Shown here one piece after another: positions 1 through 6,918 of a stretch of 13,168 nt of DNA; the first letter of the stretch is position 1; every line of letters starts with the position of its first letter. Position numbers and translations under genes: made by a program. The notes beneath the pieces are model-generated. The model was not told the origin of the DNA and did no database searches. It was given only the letters and a program-made list of their open reading frames with translations. This stretch comes from Candidatus Thiodiazotropha taylori (GTDB taxonomy: Bacteria > Pseudomonadota > Gammaproteobacteria > Chromatiales > Chromatiaceae), in the NCBI GenBank assembly GCA_019100305.1, contig JAHRHW010000084.1, positions 1 through 13,168 of the forward strand, given 5' to 3'.

Positions 1-499
1 CTACCGCTGTGGGTTGTATGGATGCCCTGGCAAGGCGATTTAACTTGAATCCTCTGGCCGATTGACTCAGAGGGTATCTGATGGCCTCCGCCAGCTGTGT
101 ATACCACCAGGGAGAGGGTCGACAACGACGGACACTTCCCGATACACAGCGGTAGCGAAACAGCCACTCCCGCCACACACTGCGAGCAATGTCCAACACG
201 CCCTGCTCCAAGCGTGCTACAAAATCAGCAACCCGGTAGTTGAGAAACAGGGAGCTTGGAGCCTCCCCACTCTCGGTTTCTGTGGGACCAACCCGTATAC
301 GATGGGCTTTCTCAATGACACCTAGCGGCAGGCCAAAGGCGCCATCTTCAGCGATCTGTATTGTCTCAAATACCTTACCTTGCCGGTCGATCAGTGTGAT
401 CTCGACCTGAGGTTTTTCATCTTCTTTGTTGAGTCCTCGAAGAACGAGTTTTGAATTGATGCCCTTGCTACTACCTGAACCTTTCTGCTCACTTGCCAT
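1..499 (-). CDS. Unrecognised protein, 5' part (runs off the left edge)
   Basis: An ATG at 499 opens 166 codons that remain open to base 1, so the C-terminus is missing. AAGGAG at 508-513 sits 8 nt before the ATG and fixes the start. There is no signal peptide. Residues 1-16 are Ser/Gly/Lys-rich. Residues 17-72 alternate in a beta-strand-like way (KLVLRGL, QVEITLIDRQGKVFETIQI, HRIRVGP), resembling a small carboxypeptidase-regulatory-like or other beta-sandwich domain. Residues 84-166 are rich in Arg and Trp (VWREWLFRYRCVSGSVRRCRPSPWWY). I do not recognise the family and assign no function. The reading frame is well supported by its length and ribosome-binding site. Confidence 0.72.
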   Translation of the reverse strand, partial: MASEQKGSGSSKGINSKLVLRGLNKEDEKPQVEITLIDRQGKVFETIQIAEDGAFGLPLGVIEKAHRIRVGPTETESGEAPSSLFLNYRVADFVARLEQGVLDIARSVWREWLFRYRCVSGSVRRCRPSPWWYTQLAEAIRYPLSQSARGFKLNRLARASIQPTAV

Positions 500-879
500 A
501 TCCGTCACTCCTTGATGATTGGTAGGAATCCATAAAGGCGGGGACTACTCCATCAAATTTAAAAACATCTCATGCTGGCAGTAGTATCAACATCCTTATT
601 TATTCCTGATTTCAGAAAACACTGCATTCACCAGTAAAAACATTAGCCGTAGTTTTGTCTCTATCAAGTGTGAAAACAGGAAAATGGTATTATTACCATT
701 ACGGTTGACGGCGGAGGCTCAGCGCGGTAACCAATCAGCCAGAGAGACCTTTAGTGGTATGACAAAAACAGAAAACACCAGATAAATTGAGTTGTTTTTT
801 TAATCCATCCAATCTGTAGCGATGGGATAATTAAACAATGAAAAGATTGGCTTTATGGATCGTGCTAATCGTCCGATAC
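500..879. other. Intergenic region between the edge gene and the DUF533 remnant
   Basis: No convincing gene was seen on either strand. The region is AT-rich and holds the ribosome-binding site of the minus-strand gene (508-513) and one notable palindrome at 683-700. Bases 830-879 may be further decayed DUF533 sequence: shifted by one frame, the minus strand reads TISTIHKANLF, which faintly resembles the RAMIxAAKADG stretch of that family. This last reading is weak. Confidence 0.45.
683..700. repeat. Short palindrome AATGGTA-ttat-TACCATT
   Basis: Two perfect 7-base arms (683-689 and 694-700) flank a 4-base centre. It lies in non-coding DNA roughly 180 bases upstream of the minus-strand edge gene. 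No U-run follows on either strand, so it is not an obvious terminator. It could be an operator half-site pair, but no partner regulator is visible. Confidence 0.4.
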
Positions 880-1194
880 TCATTGTTGATCACTCTCTTC
901 AGGCAGAAACAGACTTCCCGCTGGTGCTGGAGTCAGTTCCTGTGGTGAGTTAACAGGATTGGTTGAGCCGCCTCCTGCAGATGCGGTCTAACTGCTTCTG
1001 TAGCGCTGATATGCGGTGTAAGCAAGCGCGCCTACTGCTGAAACCCAACCCCATTTCAAGGCCTTTTCACCTAGTTTGCATCCGGATTAACCGCCCAACA
1101 GGTTTCCTGCCAACCCGCCAGCTAATCCGCCGGCGAAACCACTGGCAGCGCCACTGCCGAGTAGTTGCCCAAATAGTTTATTCATGTCTGCCAT
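880..1194 (-). pseudogene. Decayed DUF533 (TerB-like) gene
   Basis: The minus strand from the ATG at 1194 reads MADMNKLFGQLLGSGAASGF and continues AGGLAGGLAGNLLGG before a TAA at 1087-1089. The same frame then continues SGCKLGEKALKWGWVSAVGA and LAYTAYQRYRSS to a TAG at 988-990. It goes on through a Pro/Ser/Ala linker ending PAGSLFLPEESDQQ at a TGA (880-882). This order is what I remember of DUF533 inner-membrane proteins (YebE type): a Gly/Ala N-terminus, a KxGRKLGxxALK segment, GALAYxAYQ, then a linker ending in PxxSPFLP. The C-terminal TerB-like helical domain is missing. The frame and family match persist past two stops, which argues for recent nonsense decay rather than a short functional gene. 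AAGGA lies about 11 bases upstream of the start. Confidence 0.72.
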
Positions 1195-1519
1195 GGTTGT
1201 AGGTTCCTTTCAATAGGTTTATGACTAACGGGTAAAACAGGAAATGGCCACAGAAATGGAGTTGATTTGTTTGCTAGCCTGATGCATCACCACAATCACA
1301 AGTAGAGCGGTATCGTGTTAACCATCAATTGATGCCAAATTCTCCTATTAGTCTGTTAATCGATCAGAAATTTACGTCGAAGATTGACGAAATGTGTTGA
1401 AAAGCAGTGAATCAGACTTTTCGGATCATAAGGCTTGTCTCCCCCTCCAACCACCCAACACCCTGAGCTTTGACGAGATTGAGTTTTAGGGTTTGCCTTT
1501 CTCAAGAGGCTTCAGGTTT
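1195..1519. other. Intergenic region upstream of the DUF1826 operon
   Basis: No coding frame with family resemblance was seen on either strand. The left end carries the presumed leader of the DUF533 remnant. The right end leads into the Zur-like promoter at 1521. I see no repeats or RNA structure worth naming here. Confidence 0.5.
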
Positions 1520-1520
1520 T

Positions 1521-1543
1521 TGATGTTATGATATAACATTACA
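1521..1543 (+). promoter_or_regulatory. Zur-like operator overlapping an extended -10 box
   Basis: Bases 1523-1539 form the palindrome ATGTTAT-gat-ATAACAT, and TATAACATTAC at 1532-1542 is a perfect half of the gammaproteobacterial Zur consensus as I remember it (GTAATGTTATA-N-TATAACATTAC). Inside it lies an extended -10 element, TG at 1524-1525 plus TATGAT at 1527-1532, which would start transcription near 1539, about 33 bases before the first DUF1826 gene. Zur with zinc bound would therefore occlude the polymerase site directly. The same arrangement recurs at 3016. The regulator gene is not in the window, so the name of the repressor is inference from the motif and from the zinc-type genes downstream. 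Confidence 0.7.
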
Positions 1544-1571
1544 TTATTTGTAAGACAAAGTTGCACTTAAG

Positions 1572-2225
1572 ATGAGCAATCCTGAATTATTGGCCTCGAC
1601 ACCCGCTGATTCACCTCATATCAGTAGCGATCAGCCGGATATATTGTGCGATATCATCAATCCCGGTGTGAATCTTTGTCTCTGGCAACGCCCTTCCCAA
1701 GCGGCGATTGTTGAAGAACTTTTCACACTCCCTGCTTTAGCCCTGCCGGACGTGCGTTGCACGACATCATTGAAATCGTTCGACAACGACGTCAGTACGC
1801 TTTTGCAGCAACAGGACCTTGATCCATCAGCCTTTAAAAACTGGCGCATCGACCTGCGTCGGGTGGCAGAACACTATTTCAGTATCAGCAAGAGTCGCAA
1901 TGTGACCATACGTCTGGTGACCACCAATGAAGACGATTGTCCCCGCTTCCATGTGGACCAGACCCAGCTCCGCCTGCTCTGTACCTATCGTGGGCCTGGT
2001 ACGGAGTGGTTGAACGACCAACAGGTCGACCGTGCGGCACAAAGGTCTGGAGCACCCAATGAAGAGATCATTCGTTATGGCGAACCGAGCGAGTTCGAAC
2101 CTTTCTGGGTGGGCATCATGAAAGGGAATGCCTACCCGGGAAACGCGGGACACGGTCTGGTACATCGTTCCCCCCAGATCTCGGGTTCAGACAAGACCCG
2201 TGTATTATTCTGCCTTGATAGCTGA
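1572..2225 (+). CDS. DUF1826 family protein, copy A
   Basis: This 217-residue cytoplasmic protein has no signal peptide or membrane segment. Recognisable DUF1826 signatures are VNLCLWQRP (33-41), CPRFHVD (123-129), LRLLCTYRGPGTEWL (133-147), MKGNAYPG (183-190) and LVHRSP (196-201). The function of DUF1826 is not established. Seen directly: a His127-x-Asp129 pair, a distal His198 and an Arg210 twelve residues later, the order found in Fe(II)/2-oxoglutarate oxygenases, with Cys123 close to the HxD. Calling it an oxygenase-fold metalloprotein is inference. It is the first gene after the Zur-like promoter, and its TGA overlaps the ATG of copy B by one base (TGATG), implying translational coupling. 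No good Shine-Dalgarno precedes the ATG at 1572. The N-terminal 25 residues are poorly conserved in type, so a slightly later start cannot be excluded. Confidence 0.87.
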   Translation: MSNPELLASTPADSPHISSDQPDILCDIINPGVNLCLWQRPSQAAIVEELFTLPALALPDVRCTTSLKSFDNDVSTLLQQQDLDPSAFKNWRIDLRRVAEHYFSISKSRNVTIRLVTTNEDDCPRFHVDQTQLRLLCTYRGPGTEWLNDQQVDRAAQRSGAPNEEIIRYGEPSEFEPFWVGIMKGNAYPGNAGHGLVHRSPQISGSDKTRVLFCLDS

Positions 2226-2866
2226 TGATGTCCCATAACAATCTAAGCGAGTCTCAAACGAGCACAGCATCTCCGACTTGGCGACGGGTGCCGGAACTTG
2301 AAGATCTTGTCGAAATCTTCGATCCCGAAGTGCAGGTCTGTAGCTGGCAACGGGAGATCGATCCCGCCATAGGTCACTACCTGTCTGCTCTCAATCAGAC
2401 AAGTGAATTACAGGTCATCGAAACCATGTCGCCTGCCAGTCAGCCAGGTTTGGGGCGCCTGCCGGAAGCAATCGAGCGAGCCTCATTGGACGAAGACTTG
2501 GCATTTCTGGGTGAAGTGGTCTGTGAGTTGATGGGTTGCTCTGAGGTCGGCCTGCGTCTCGCACGAATCGGTCGCGCCATGTGCCCTGGCTGGCACATCG
2601 ACCGAACCAGCATCCGGCTTGTCTCTACCTACCAGGGCCCGGGAACAGAGTGGCTGGACGATCAGAGTATCGAGCGCACTGACCTCAACGCTGAGCGGCA
2701 TCAGGACAACTCATTTATTCAGGCTGCCGAAGGCGAGATTGTGCTACTCAAAGGCGCCCTCTGGCAGGACAATGAAACCCTCGGTGCCGTGCATCGTTCA
2801 CCGGAGATTGCCCCCGATACCGCATTGCGAACAGTGGTGACGCTCGATCCACTGTGGCGCACATGA
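2225..2866 (+). CDS. DUF1826 family protein, copy B
   Basis: This 213-residue paralogue of the preceding gene shares the same signatures: VQVCSWQRE (36-44), MCPGWHID (119-126), IRLVSTYQGPGTEWL (130-144), LLKGALW (174-180) and AVHRSP (188-193). The candidate metal ligands align with copy A: Cys120, His124-x-Asp126, His190 and Arg202, again exactly twelve residues after the distal His. Its ADP-type segment GLRLARIGRAMCPGWHIDR matches what I recall of typical DUF1826 members more closely than copy A does, so copy A may be the diverged copy. The start is ATG 2225, overlapping the stop of copy A; a second ATG follows immediately at 2228. The two copies look well diverged (about a third identical by eye), so this is not a recent duplication. 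Function is unknown; the context points to zinc limitation. Confidence 0.88.
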   Translation: MMSHNNLSESQTSTASPTWRRVPELEDLVEIFDPEVQVCSWQREIDPAIGHYLSALNQTSELQVIETMSPASQPGLGRLPEAIERASLDEDLAFLGEVVCELMGCSEVGLRLARIGRAMCPGWHIDRTSIRLVSTYQGPGTEWLDDQSIERTDLNAERHQDNSFIQAAEGEIVLLKGALWQDNETLGAVHRSPEIAPDTALRTVVTLDPLWRT

Positions 2867-3015
2867 GTTAGTTGAACTCAGATCATTGGGGAATGACTCG
2901 ATTTAATCAAAAGCGCATTTTTACCTTACTGACATTATGGTTAAACAACTGCACCCTGATAGGCATTGCCACAACCCATCTGGTACCGAGAAATCAGCTA
3001 CCGTTGGCATAATAT

Positions 3016-3038
3016 GTAATGTTATAATGTTGCTTTAT
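3016..3038 (+). promoter_or_regulatory. Second Zur-like operator with an extended -10 box
   Basis: GTAATGTTATA at 3016-3026 is the exact reverse complement of the half-site at 1532-1542. The second half (3028-3038) is degenerate, with about 6 of 11 consensus bases. TG at 3020-3021 plus a perfect TATAAT at 3023-3028 make an extended -10 that would start transcription near 3035, about 77 bases before the small His-rich gene. No good -35 is visible, as expected for an extended -10 promoter. The weaker second half-site suggests lower repressor affinity than at the DUF1826 promoter. Confidence 0.6.
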
Positions 3039-3111
3039 TCAGAATTCAATTCCTATTAAACAGGGTTCAGCATCCACAAGACAGCAGACTAAATGTAATG
3101 CATTCAATGCC

Positions 3112-3432
3112 ATGAGATGTATCAACAGTCATTACTGTAACTGTAAATCACAGCGTTCCATTAATGCTGTGTTGATCCTGCTGTTTCTGTTGGCGCAGTC
3201 TGCAACCCTGCTACATGCTGAAGTTCATGATTTTCATGACCATGAAGAGTACTGTGATACTTTCAAGAGCCTGGAAAAACACCACTACTTGATAGGTGTC
3301 TCGGCGATTCAAATCAGCCATGTTCCCCAGGACAGAGCTGAAACCACCTTTCATCGAGCAAAAACATCCCTGCACAGTTCGCAGTTTTATGAGGCTCGCG
3401 CCTCACCTGCCCTGATCTCCTCGCTCAGCTAA
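3112..3432 (+). CDS. Small secreted His-rich protein, possible zinc chaperone
   Basis: The 106-residue product has a short Cys-containing leader (CNC at residues 9-11), a hydrophobic segment around NAVLILLFLLAQSATLLHA and a likely cleavage after LLHA, so it should be periplasmic or anchored. The mature part opens with a metal-ligand-rich stretch, EVHDFHDHEEYCDTF, and has further His residues (EKHHYL, ISHV, TFHRA, LHSS). It resembles the small proteins that databases label as zinc-uptake zinc chaperones, in which a signal peptide is followed by a His/Asp/Cys-rich motif; that match is from memory and the family is loosely defined. It is the first gene after the second Zur-like promoter and precedes the lipoprotein and the ZnuD-like receptor. 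No clear ribosome-binding site precedes ATG 3112; other nearby ATGs are out of frame or closed by stops. Confidence 0.62.
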   Translation: MRCINSHYCNCKSQRSINAVLILLFLLAQSATLLHAEVHDFHDHEEYCDTFKSLEKHHYLIGVSAIQISHVPQDRAETTFHRAKTSLHSSQFYEARASPALISSLS

Positions 3433-3616
3433 AACACTGATTTCCTGGATCTTCCGTAACGAGGATAAAGCCTGACCTGATTCGTACACGTTCAGTATTC
3501 GCTGCTTTATCGGATTGCCGGATCTCATTCTGTTGATACGGTCGGTGGAACATATCGCTACCGACAAAGGCCTGTCTCTAAGACCAGCTTGGAGGCTCGA
3601 CCTGACTGGAGTTAAA

Positions 3617-4612
3617 ATGAAACACACTTCAAAACTATTCTTCGCATCCGTACTGTGCACTCAGGCATTTCTGTTTAATGGCTGTGGTGGTTCCAGTAGC
3701 AACAATTCATCCGACGATGAAACCAACCTAGGCCTGCCGGCCGAGATGCAGCTGATCATGCTGAATGCTCTCACCGGAGCCTACTACAGCTTTGACAGCA
3801 CAACCGAGACTCGCACCGACATCAATGAGATGGCGGCCGCCAGCCAGGACAGTGCCGTGCAGAATCTGCAGATCACTGATGTTTCAACCATCGGACACTT
3901 TTTTCATTGGCCGGACTTCAGACTCTCCGGTACGGAAGAGCTGCTGGATCTGAAATACCTGCTCATGGTGCCGGAATACACCCCGGGCGACCCCATTGAT
4001 GCAGACCAGTTTGTCCAGCTCACTCACCTTCACGACGAGGAACTGGCCGCCCATAGTGCGGAAGAGTTTCGTGATCCCGAAGCGGGAAGTGCCATAGCCG
4101 CCGGTCTTGAACGGCTGAACACCTTTGTTACCAAGCAGGCAGAGCTTGAAGAGGAAATTGCTGAAGTCATACCCGCTGACCAACAGCTGTGCCGTGCCTA
4201 TATCGACCCCTATCTGGAGTTTGAGCTTGAGCAAGAGGCTGGTGCAGAAGAAGGCACTGGAGGCGAGGAGCATGCTCATGGTGCACTGGTGCACTTTGCT
4301 CTGACCCAGAGTGGTCGCGTCTACTTTTACGAGGAGCATGAGGGTGCGCTTGAGGAGCTGCAGGGTTTTGTTACCCTCGATGATGTGGTGACGATCAGTG
4401 ATTGCAACCGAACCACAATTGGCCGTGTCAGTGAAGACGGTGTTCTCATTTTTATTCCCGACACACAACTCCTCTATCTGGTGGATGCCCATGGTGGCGA
4501 TTTCCATCAACACTCAACCTGGTCTACATCGTCCCTGATGCCGGAAGGTGTCAATGCCGACATGATGGCAATCATTGGCAGTGGTGGAGAGCACGACCAC
4601 GATCACGAGTAA
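3617..4612 (+). CDS. His-rich lipoprotein, likely zinc-binding
   Basis: The start is placed at ATG 3617, not further upstream, because GGAG at 3608-3611 lies 5 bases before it and the product then begins with a proper lipoprotein signal (MKHTSKLFFASVLCTQAFLF, lipobox FNGC, acylated Cys23, no Asp at +2, so probably outer membrane). The mature 309 residues start with a Ser/Asn/Asp linker (24-36). Candidate metal sites are THLHDEELAAH (136-146), EEHAHGALVH (217-226), EEHEG (239-243), DAHGGDFHQH (290-299) and the C-terminal EHDHDHE. The stretch 226-300 has repeated short beta-like segments (HFALTQSGRVYFYEEHEG, VLIFIPDTQLLYLVDAHGG) recalling beta-propeller blades, as in periplasmic zinc chaperones such as AztD; this is inference. 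It lies 65 bases before the ZnuD-like receptor and would supply zinc to it or receive zinc from it. The family is not recognised. Confidence 0.75.
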   Translation: MKHTSKLFFASVLCTQAFLFNGCGGSSSNNSSDDETNLGLPAEMQLIMLNALTGAYYSFDSTTETRTDINEMAAASQDSAVQNLQITDVSTIGHFFHWPDFRLSGTEELLDLKYLLMVPEYTPGDPIDADQFVQLTHLHDEELAAHSAEEFRDPEAGSAIAAGLERLNTFVTKQAELEEEIAEVIPADQQLCRAYIDPYLEFELEQEAGAEEGTGGEEHAHGALVHFALTQSGRVYFYEEHEGALEELQGFVTLDDVVTISDCNRTTIGRVSEDGVLIFIPDTQLLYLVDAHGGDFHQHSTWSTSSLMPEGVNADMMAIIGSGGEHDHDHE

Positions 4613-4631
4613 GCCCATCGTTAATCTGTAA

Positions 4632-4663
4632 CCTGTCCCGGCATTAAACTGTGCCGGGATAGG
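4632..4663 (+). promoter_or_regulatory. Intercistronic hairpin before the receptor gene
   Basis: TCCCGGCA (4636-4643) pairs perfectly with TGCCGGGA (4652-4659) around an 8-base loop. A G-U pair and CCT/AGG extend the stem to about 12 base pairs. No U-run follows, so it is not a standard terminator. The 3' side of the stem takes in the AGG of AGGA at 4661-4664, the only purine-rich stretch near the receptor ATG at 4678. It could stabilise the upstream message or lower receptor translation. Confidence 0.5.
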
Positions 4664-4677
4664 ACTGGTACTGAGTC

Positions 4678-6750
4678 ATGAGAAAACTAGGTTTGAGCAT
4701 CATCGCACTGCTGAGTGGAATCGCTTCGGCAGACGAGAAGCTCGATTCGATCACAGTCTACGGTTCACAAGGTGATGCGCAACAATCACAGGATGCCGAG
4801 TCCCTGCGTAAAGGTGCAACCAATTCAACCTTGGGTGGCTATCTGGACAGTTTGCCCAATGTGGACTCTGCCAGTTACGGTGAAGCCGTCGGCCGCCCTG
4901 TGATTCGCGGGATGAGCGGTTATCGGGTAAAAATTCTGCACAATGACAATCATCTGAGCGATCTATCCGCAATGAGCCAGGACCATGCAGTTGCAGTAGC
5001 TCCACGTGCCTCTGAGCGTATTCAGCTGCTCAAAGGTCCGGCTTCGCTTCTCTATGCAGCGCAGGCTGGTGGCGTGATAAAGATCAGTGACGCCCTGGAT
5101 GCCCCCTTCCCTGAGCCCGGCCTCAAAGGAGAACTCTCCGGTGATATTCGCTCAGACGCAGAGAGCTATAGTCTGGACTCCCATATCAGCCTGGCCAACG
5201 AGCATTGGGCGTTACAGTTGGGTGGTCTGACACAGGAGTCCGATCCCTATGAATCCGGTGATGGGGAGACCATTGCCGATTCGGATGTCAACACCGACCA
5301 GGGACAATTCAGTCTGGGCTGGCGCCCCAACTCACGCAATGAACTGCAAATCAATGGGACCAGTCTGGAAAAAGATTATGGCATTCCCAATGCCACACCG
5401 GAGGCCACCCGTATCAATATGCAGCGGGACGATGTGGGTTTTAAATACCGTTATCTGCCCAACCCTCTCTGGCTGGACGAGATCACCCTCGACCTGCTGA
5501 GCAGCGACTATTTGCATGACGAAACCGAAGGGGGCAGAAAAGACGGCTTGTTCGGACAAGAGCAACAACGTGGCACCTTGAACCTGGCGTGGGCCACGGC
5601 TGAGTGGTGGGGAGAGTCCCGCATCAGCTACGTCAACAGTGAATTGAAAGTCTGTCATGAGCATGGCGCCTGTGATGATTTTGAAGATGCCTCTCGCAGT
5701 GGCGGCCCTTTGGGAGAATCGGTAGAACAATATCTGATGATCCGTGGCCTGCCCTACAGTCATGGCCATCCCATGCCTGACACCCAATCCAAGATATGGC
5801 AGGCCTCAACCGTTGCACAACGCATGTTCAGTGACAGCTATGAGCTGATTAGCGGTATCCACTGGCAATCTCGTCAGCTGCAACCGGACCCTGACAATAT
5901 CCAGGAACAATGGGTCTATCCAACCAGTCTCGATCCCGATTACTATGACGAACGTAACGATCACACTCTGAGTCTCTCATTGGGCATCAATAAGCAGGCC
6001 ATGGATGCAACACCGAACTGGGAGATAAGCTTGAGTTATCTCGAACGCTTACCCAGCGTAGATGAGTTGTACTGGAATGGCTTTCACCACGCCACTGACA
6101 GCTATATTTTCGGCAATTCAGAGCTGGACAAGGAGCGAAGCCTGAATCTCGATATCGACCTGACGTTTGAACAGAACAGCCATCGGATGCAGGCCTCCGC
6201 CTTCTACTATCGCTTCTCGGACTATATCTATCAGGATCGTGGCTATGACGAGAGTGGCGCGGCCCTGATAGATCCCTTCCATCTCAGCCAGGTATGGTTT
6301 ACTCGCCAGACGGATGCGGATTTTGTAGGCGGCTCTCTGCGCTATGAGAACAGGCAGGCACTGCTTCGAGCGGAGCCGGATTTAACCTTCTGGGGTCAGA
6401 TCGATCTGCTCCGGGCAACCGATAGTGATGGTGAAGATCTGCCACGCACCGCACCGGCCAGTGCAGAAATCGGTGTGCAATTCGAACAGCAAGCCTGGTT
6501 AGCCAAACTGAGCTTCAAGCGGGTGGCCAAAGCCCGCAATCTGGCGCCGCAGGAAGAGGAAACTGCAGGCTATAACTGGCTTTCGCTCTACCTGCAACAC
6601 GACTGGCAAATCGCTGATCAAGAGTTGAAATTGTGGCTCAAAGGCGAGAACCTACTGGATGAATTCGCCCAAAACCACCTGTCAGTTTTAAAGGATACTG
6701 CACCCCTGCCGGGACGCCAGATCACAGCAGGTATCGACTGGCGTTTCTAA
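4678..6750 (+). CDS. znuD: ZnuD-like TonB-dependent outer-membrane receptor
   Basis: This 690-residue protein has a signal peptide (cleavage after SGIASA, residue 18) and a TonB-box-like LDSITVYG immediately after it. The plug domain carries the signatures LGGYLDSLPNVDSASYGEAVGRPVIRGMSG in order (residues ~52-81, given here in pieces: LPNVDSASYG, GRPVIRG), SQDHAVAVAP and LLKGPASLLY. A 22-strand-type barrel follows, ending in the aromatic AGIDWRF. GRPVIRG, DHAV and the receptor's length fit the ZnuD zinc receptors of Neisseria and Acinetobacter. A candidate zinc-capture loop is C326-HEHGA-C332 followed by DDFED, with SHGHP at 361-365. It imports zinc across the outer membrane using TonB energy; substrate assignment rests on family resemblance, the His-rich neighbours and the Zur-like promoter. 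The gene follows the lipoprotein by 65 bases and is probably co-transcribed. No strong ribosome-binding site is visible. Confidence 0.87.
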   Translation: MRKLGLSIIALLSGIASADEKLDSITVYGSQGDAQQSQDAESLRKGATNSTLGGYLDSLPNVDSASYGEAVGRPVIRGMSGYRVKILHNDNHLSDLSAMSQDHAVAVAPRASERIQLLKGPASLLYAAQAGGVIKISDALDAPFPEPGLKGELSGDIRSDAESYSLDSHISLANEHWALQLGGLTQESDPYESGDGETIADSDVNTDQGQFSLGWRPNSRNELQINGTSLEKDYGIPNATPEATRINMQRDDVGFKYRYLPNPLWLDEITLDLLSSDYLHDETEGGRKDGLFGQEQQRGTLNLAWATAEWWGESRISYVNSELKVCHEHGACDDFEDASRSGGPLGESVEQYLMIRGLPYSHGHPMPDTQSKIWQASTVAQRMFSDSYELISGIHWQSRQLQPDPDNIQEQWVYPTSLDPDYYDERNDHTLSLSLGINKQAMDATPNWEISLSYLERLPSVDELYWNGFHHATDSYIFGNSELDKERSLNLDIDLTFEQNSHRMQASAFYYRFSDYIYQDRGYDESGAALIDPFHLSQVWFTRQTDADFVGGSLRYENRQALLRAEPDLTFWGQIDLLRATDSDGEDLPRTAPASAEIGVQFEQQAWLAKLSFKRVAKARNLAPQEEETAGYNWLSLYLQHDWQIADQELKLWLKGENLLDEFAQNHLSVLKDTAPLPGRQITAGIDWRF

Positions 6751-6854
6751 TCAGTGTGGAGTCTCGACCTGTCGATGACTGAACTGAGGCTGCATACAGC
6801 GATTTGCAATCCACAGGATAGTCATATCTCAGGTGGGTATTTCTAACTTTCAAT

Positions 6855-6887
6855 AAAAAACCCCGACCTGATCCACTCAGGCCGGGG
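6855..6887 (-). terminator. Intrinsic terminator of the Hsp20 operon
   Basis: On the minus strand, CCCCG-C-CCTGA pairs with TCAGG-x-CGGGG (6861-6871 with 6877-6887, one mismatch, loop of five) and is followed by six U (6855-6860). It lies about 30 bases past the stop of the distal hsp20 gene. On the plus strand the hairpin lacks a T-run, though it might still slow transcripts coming from the receptor gene. Confidence 0.82.
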
Positions 6888-6918
6888 CCGACTATCCGCA
6901 AGGTAAGCGGGGGGGTGC

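Noticed and set aside
62..325. Plus-strand frame of 87 codons
   Set aside because: It is antisense to the edge gene, which has a good ribosome-binding site and stays open for 499 bases.
963..1202. Plus-strand frame of 79 codons
   Set aside because: It is antisense to the DUF533 remnant, which has recognisable family sequence; the plus frame has no start signal or family resemblance.
3515..3616. Upstream extension of the lipoprotein to ATG 3515
   Set aside because: It would bury the lipoprotein signal 34 residues inside the protein; the GGAG before ATG 3617 supports the shorter form.
3884..4513. Minus-strand frame of 209 codons inside the lipoprotein gene
   Set aside because: No start signal, and the plus-strand frame has a lipoprotein signal and His motifs; this is a shadow frame.
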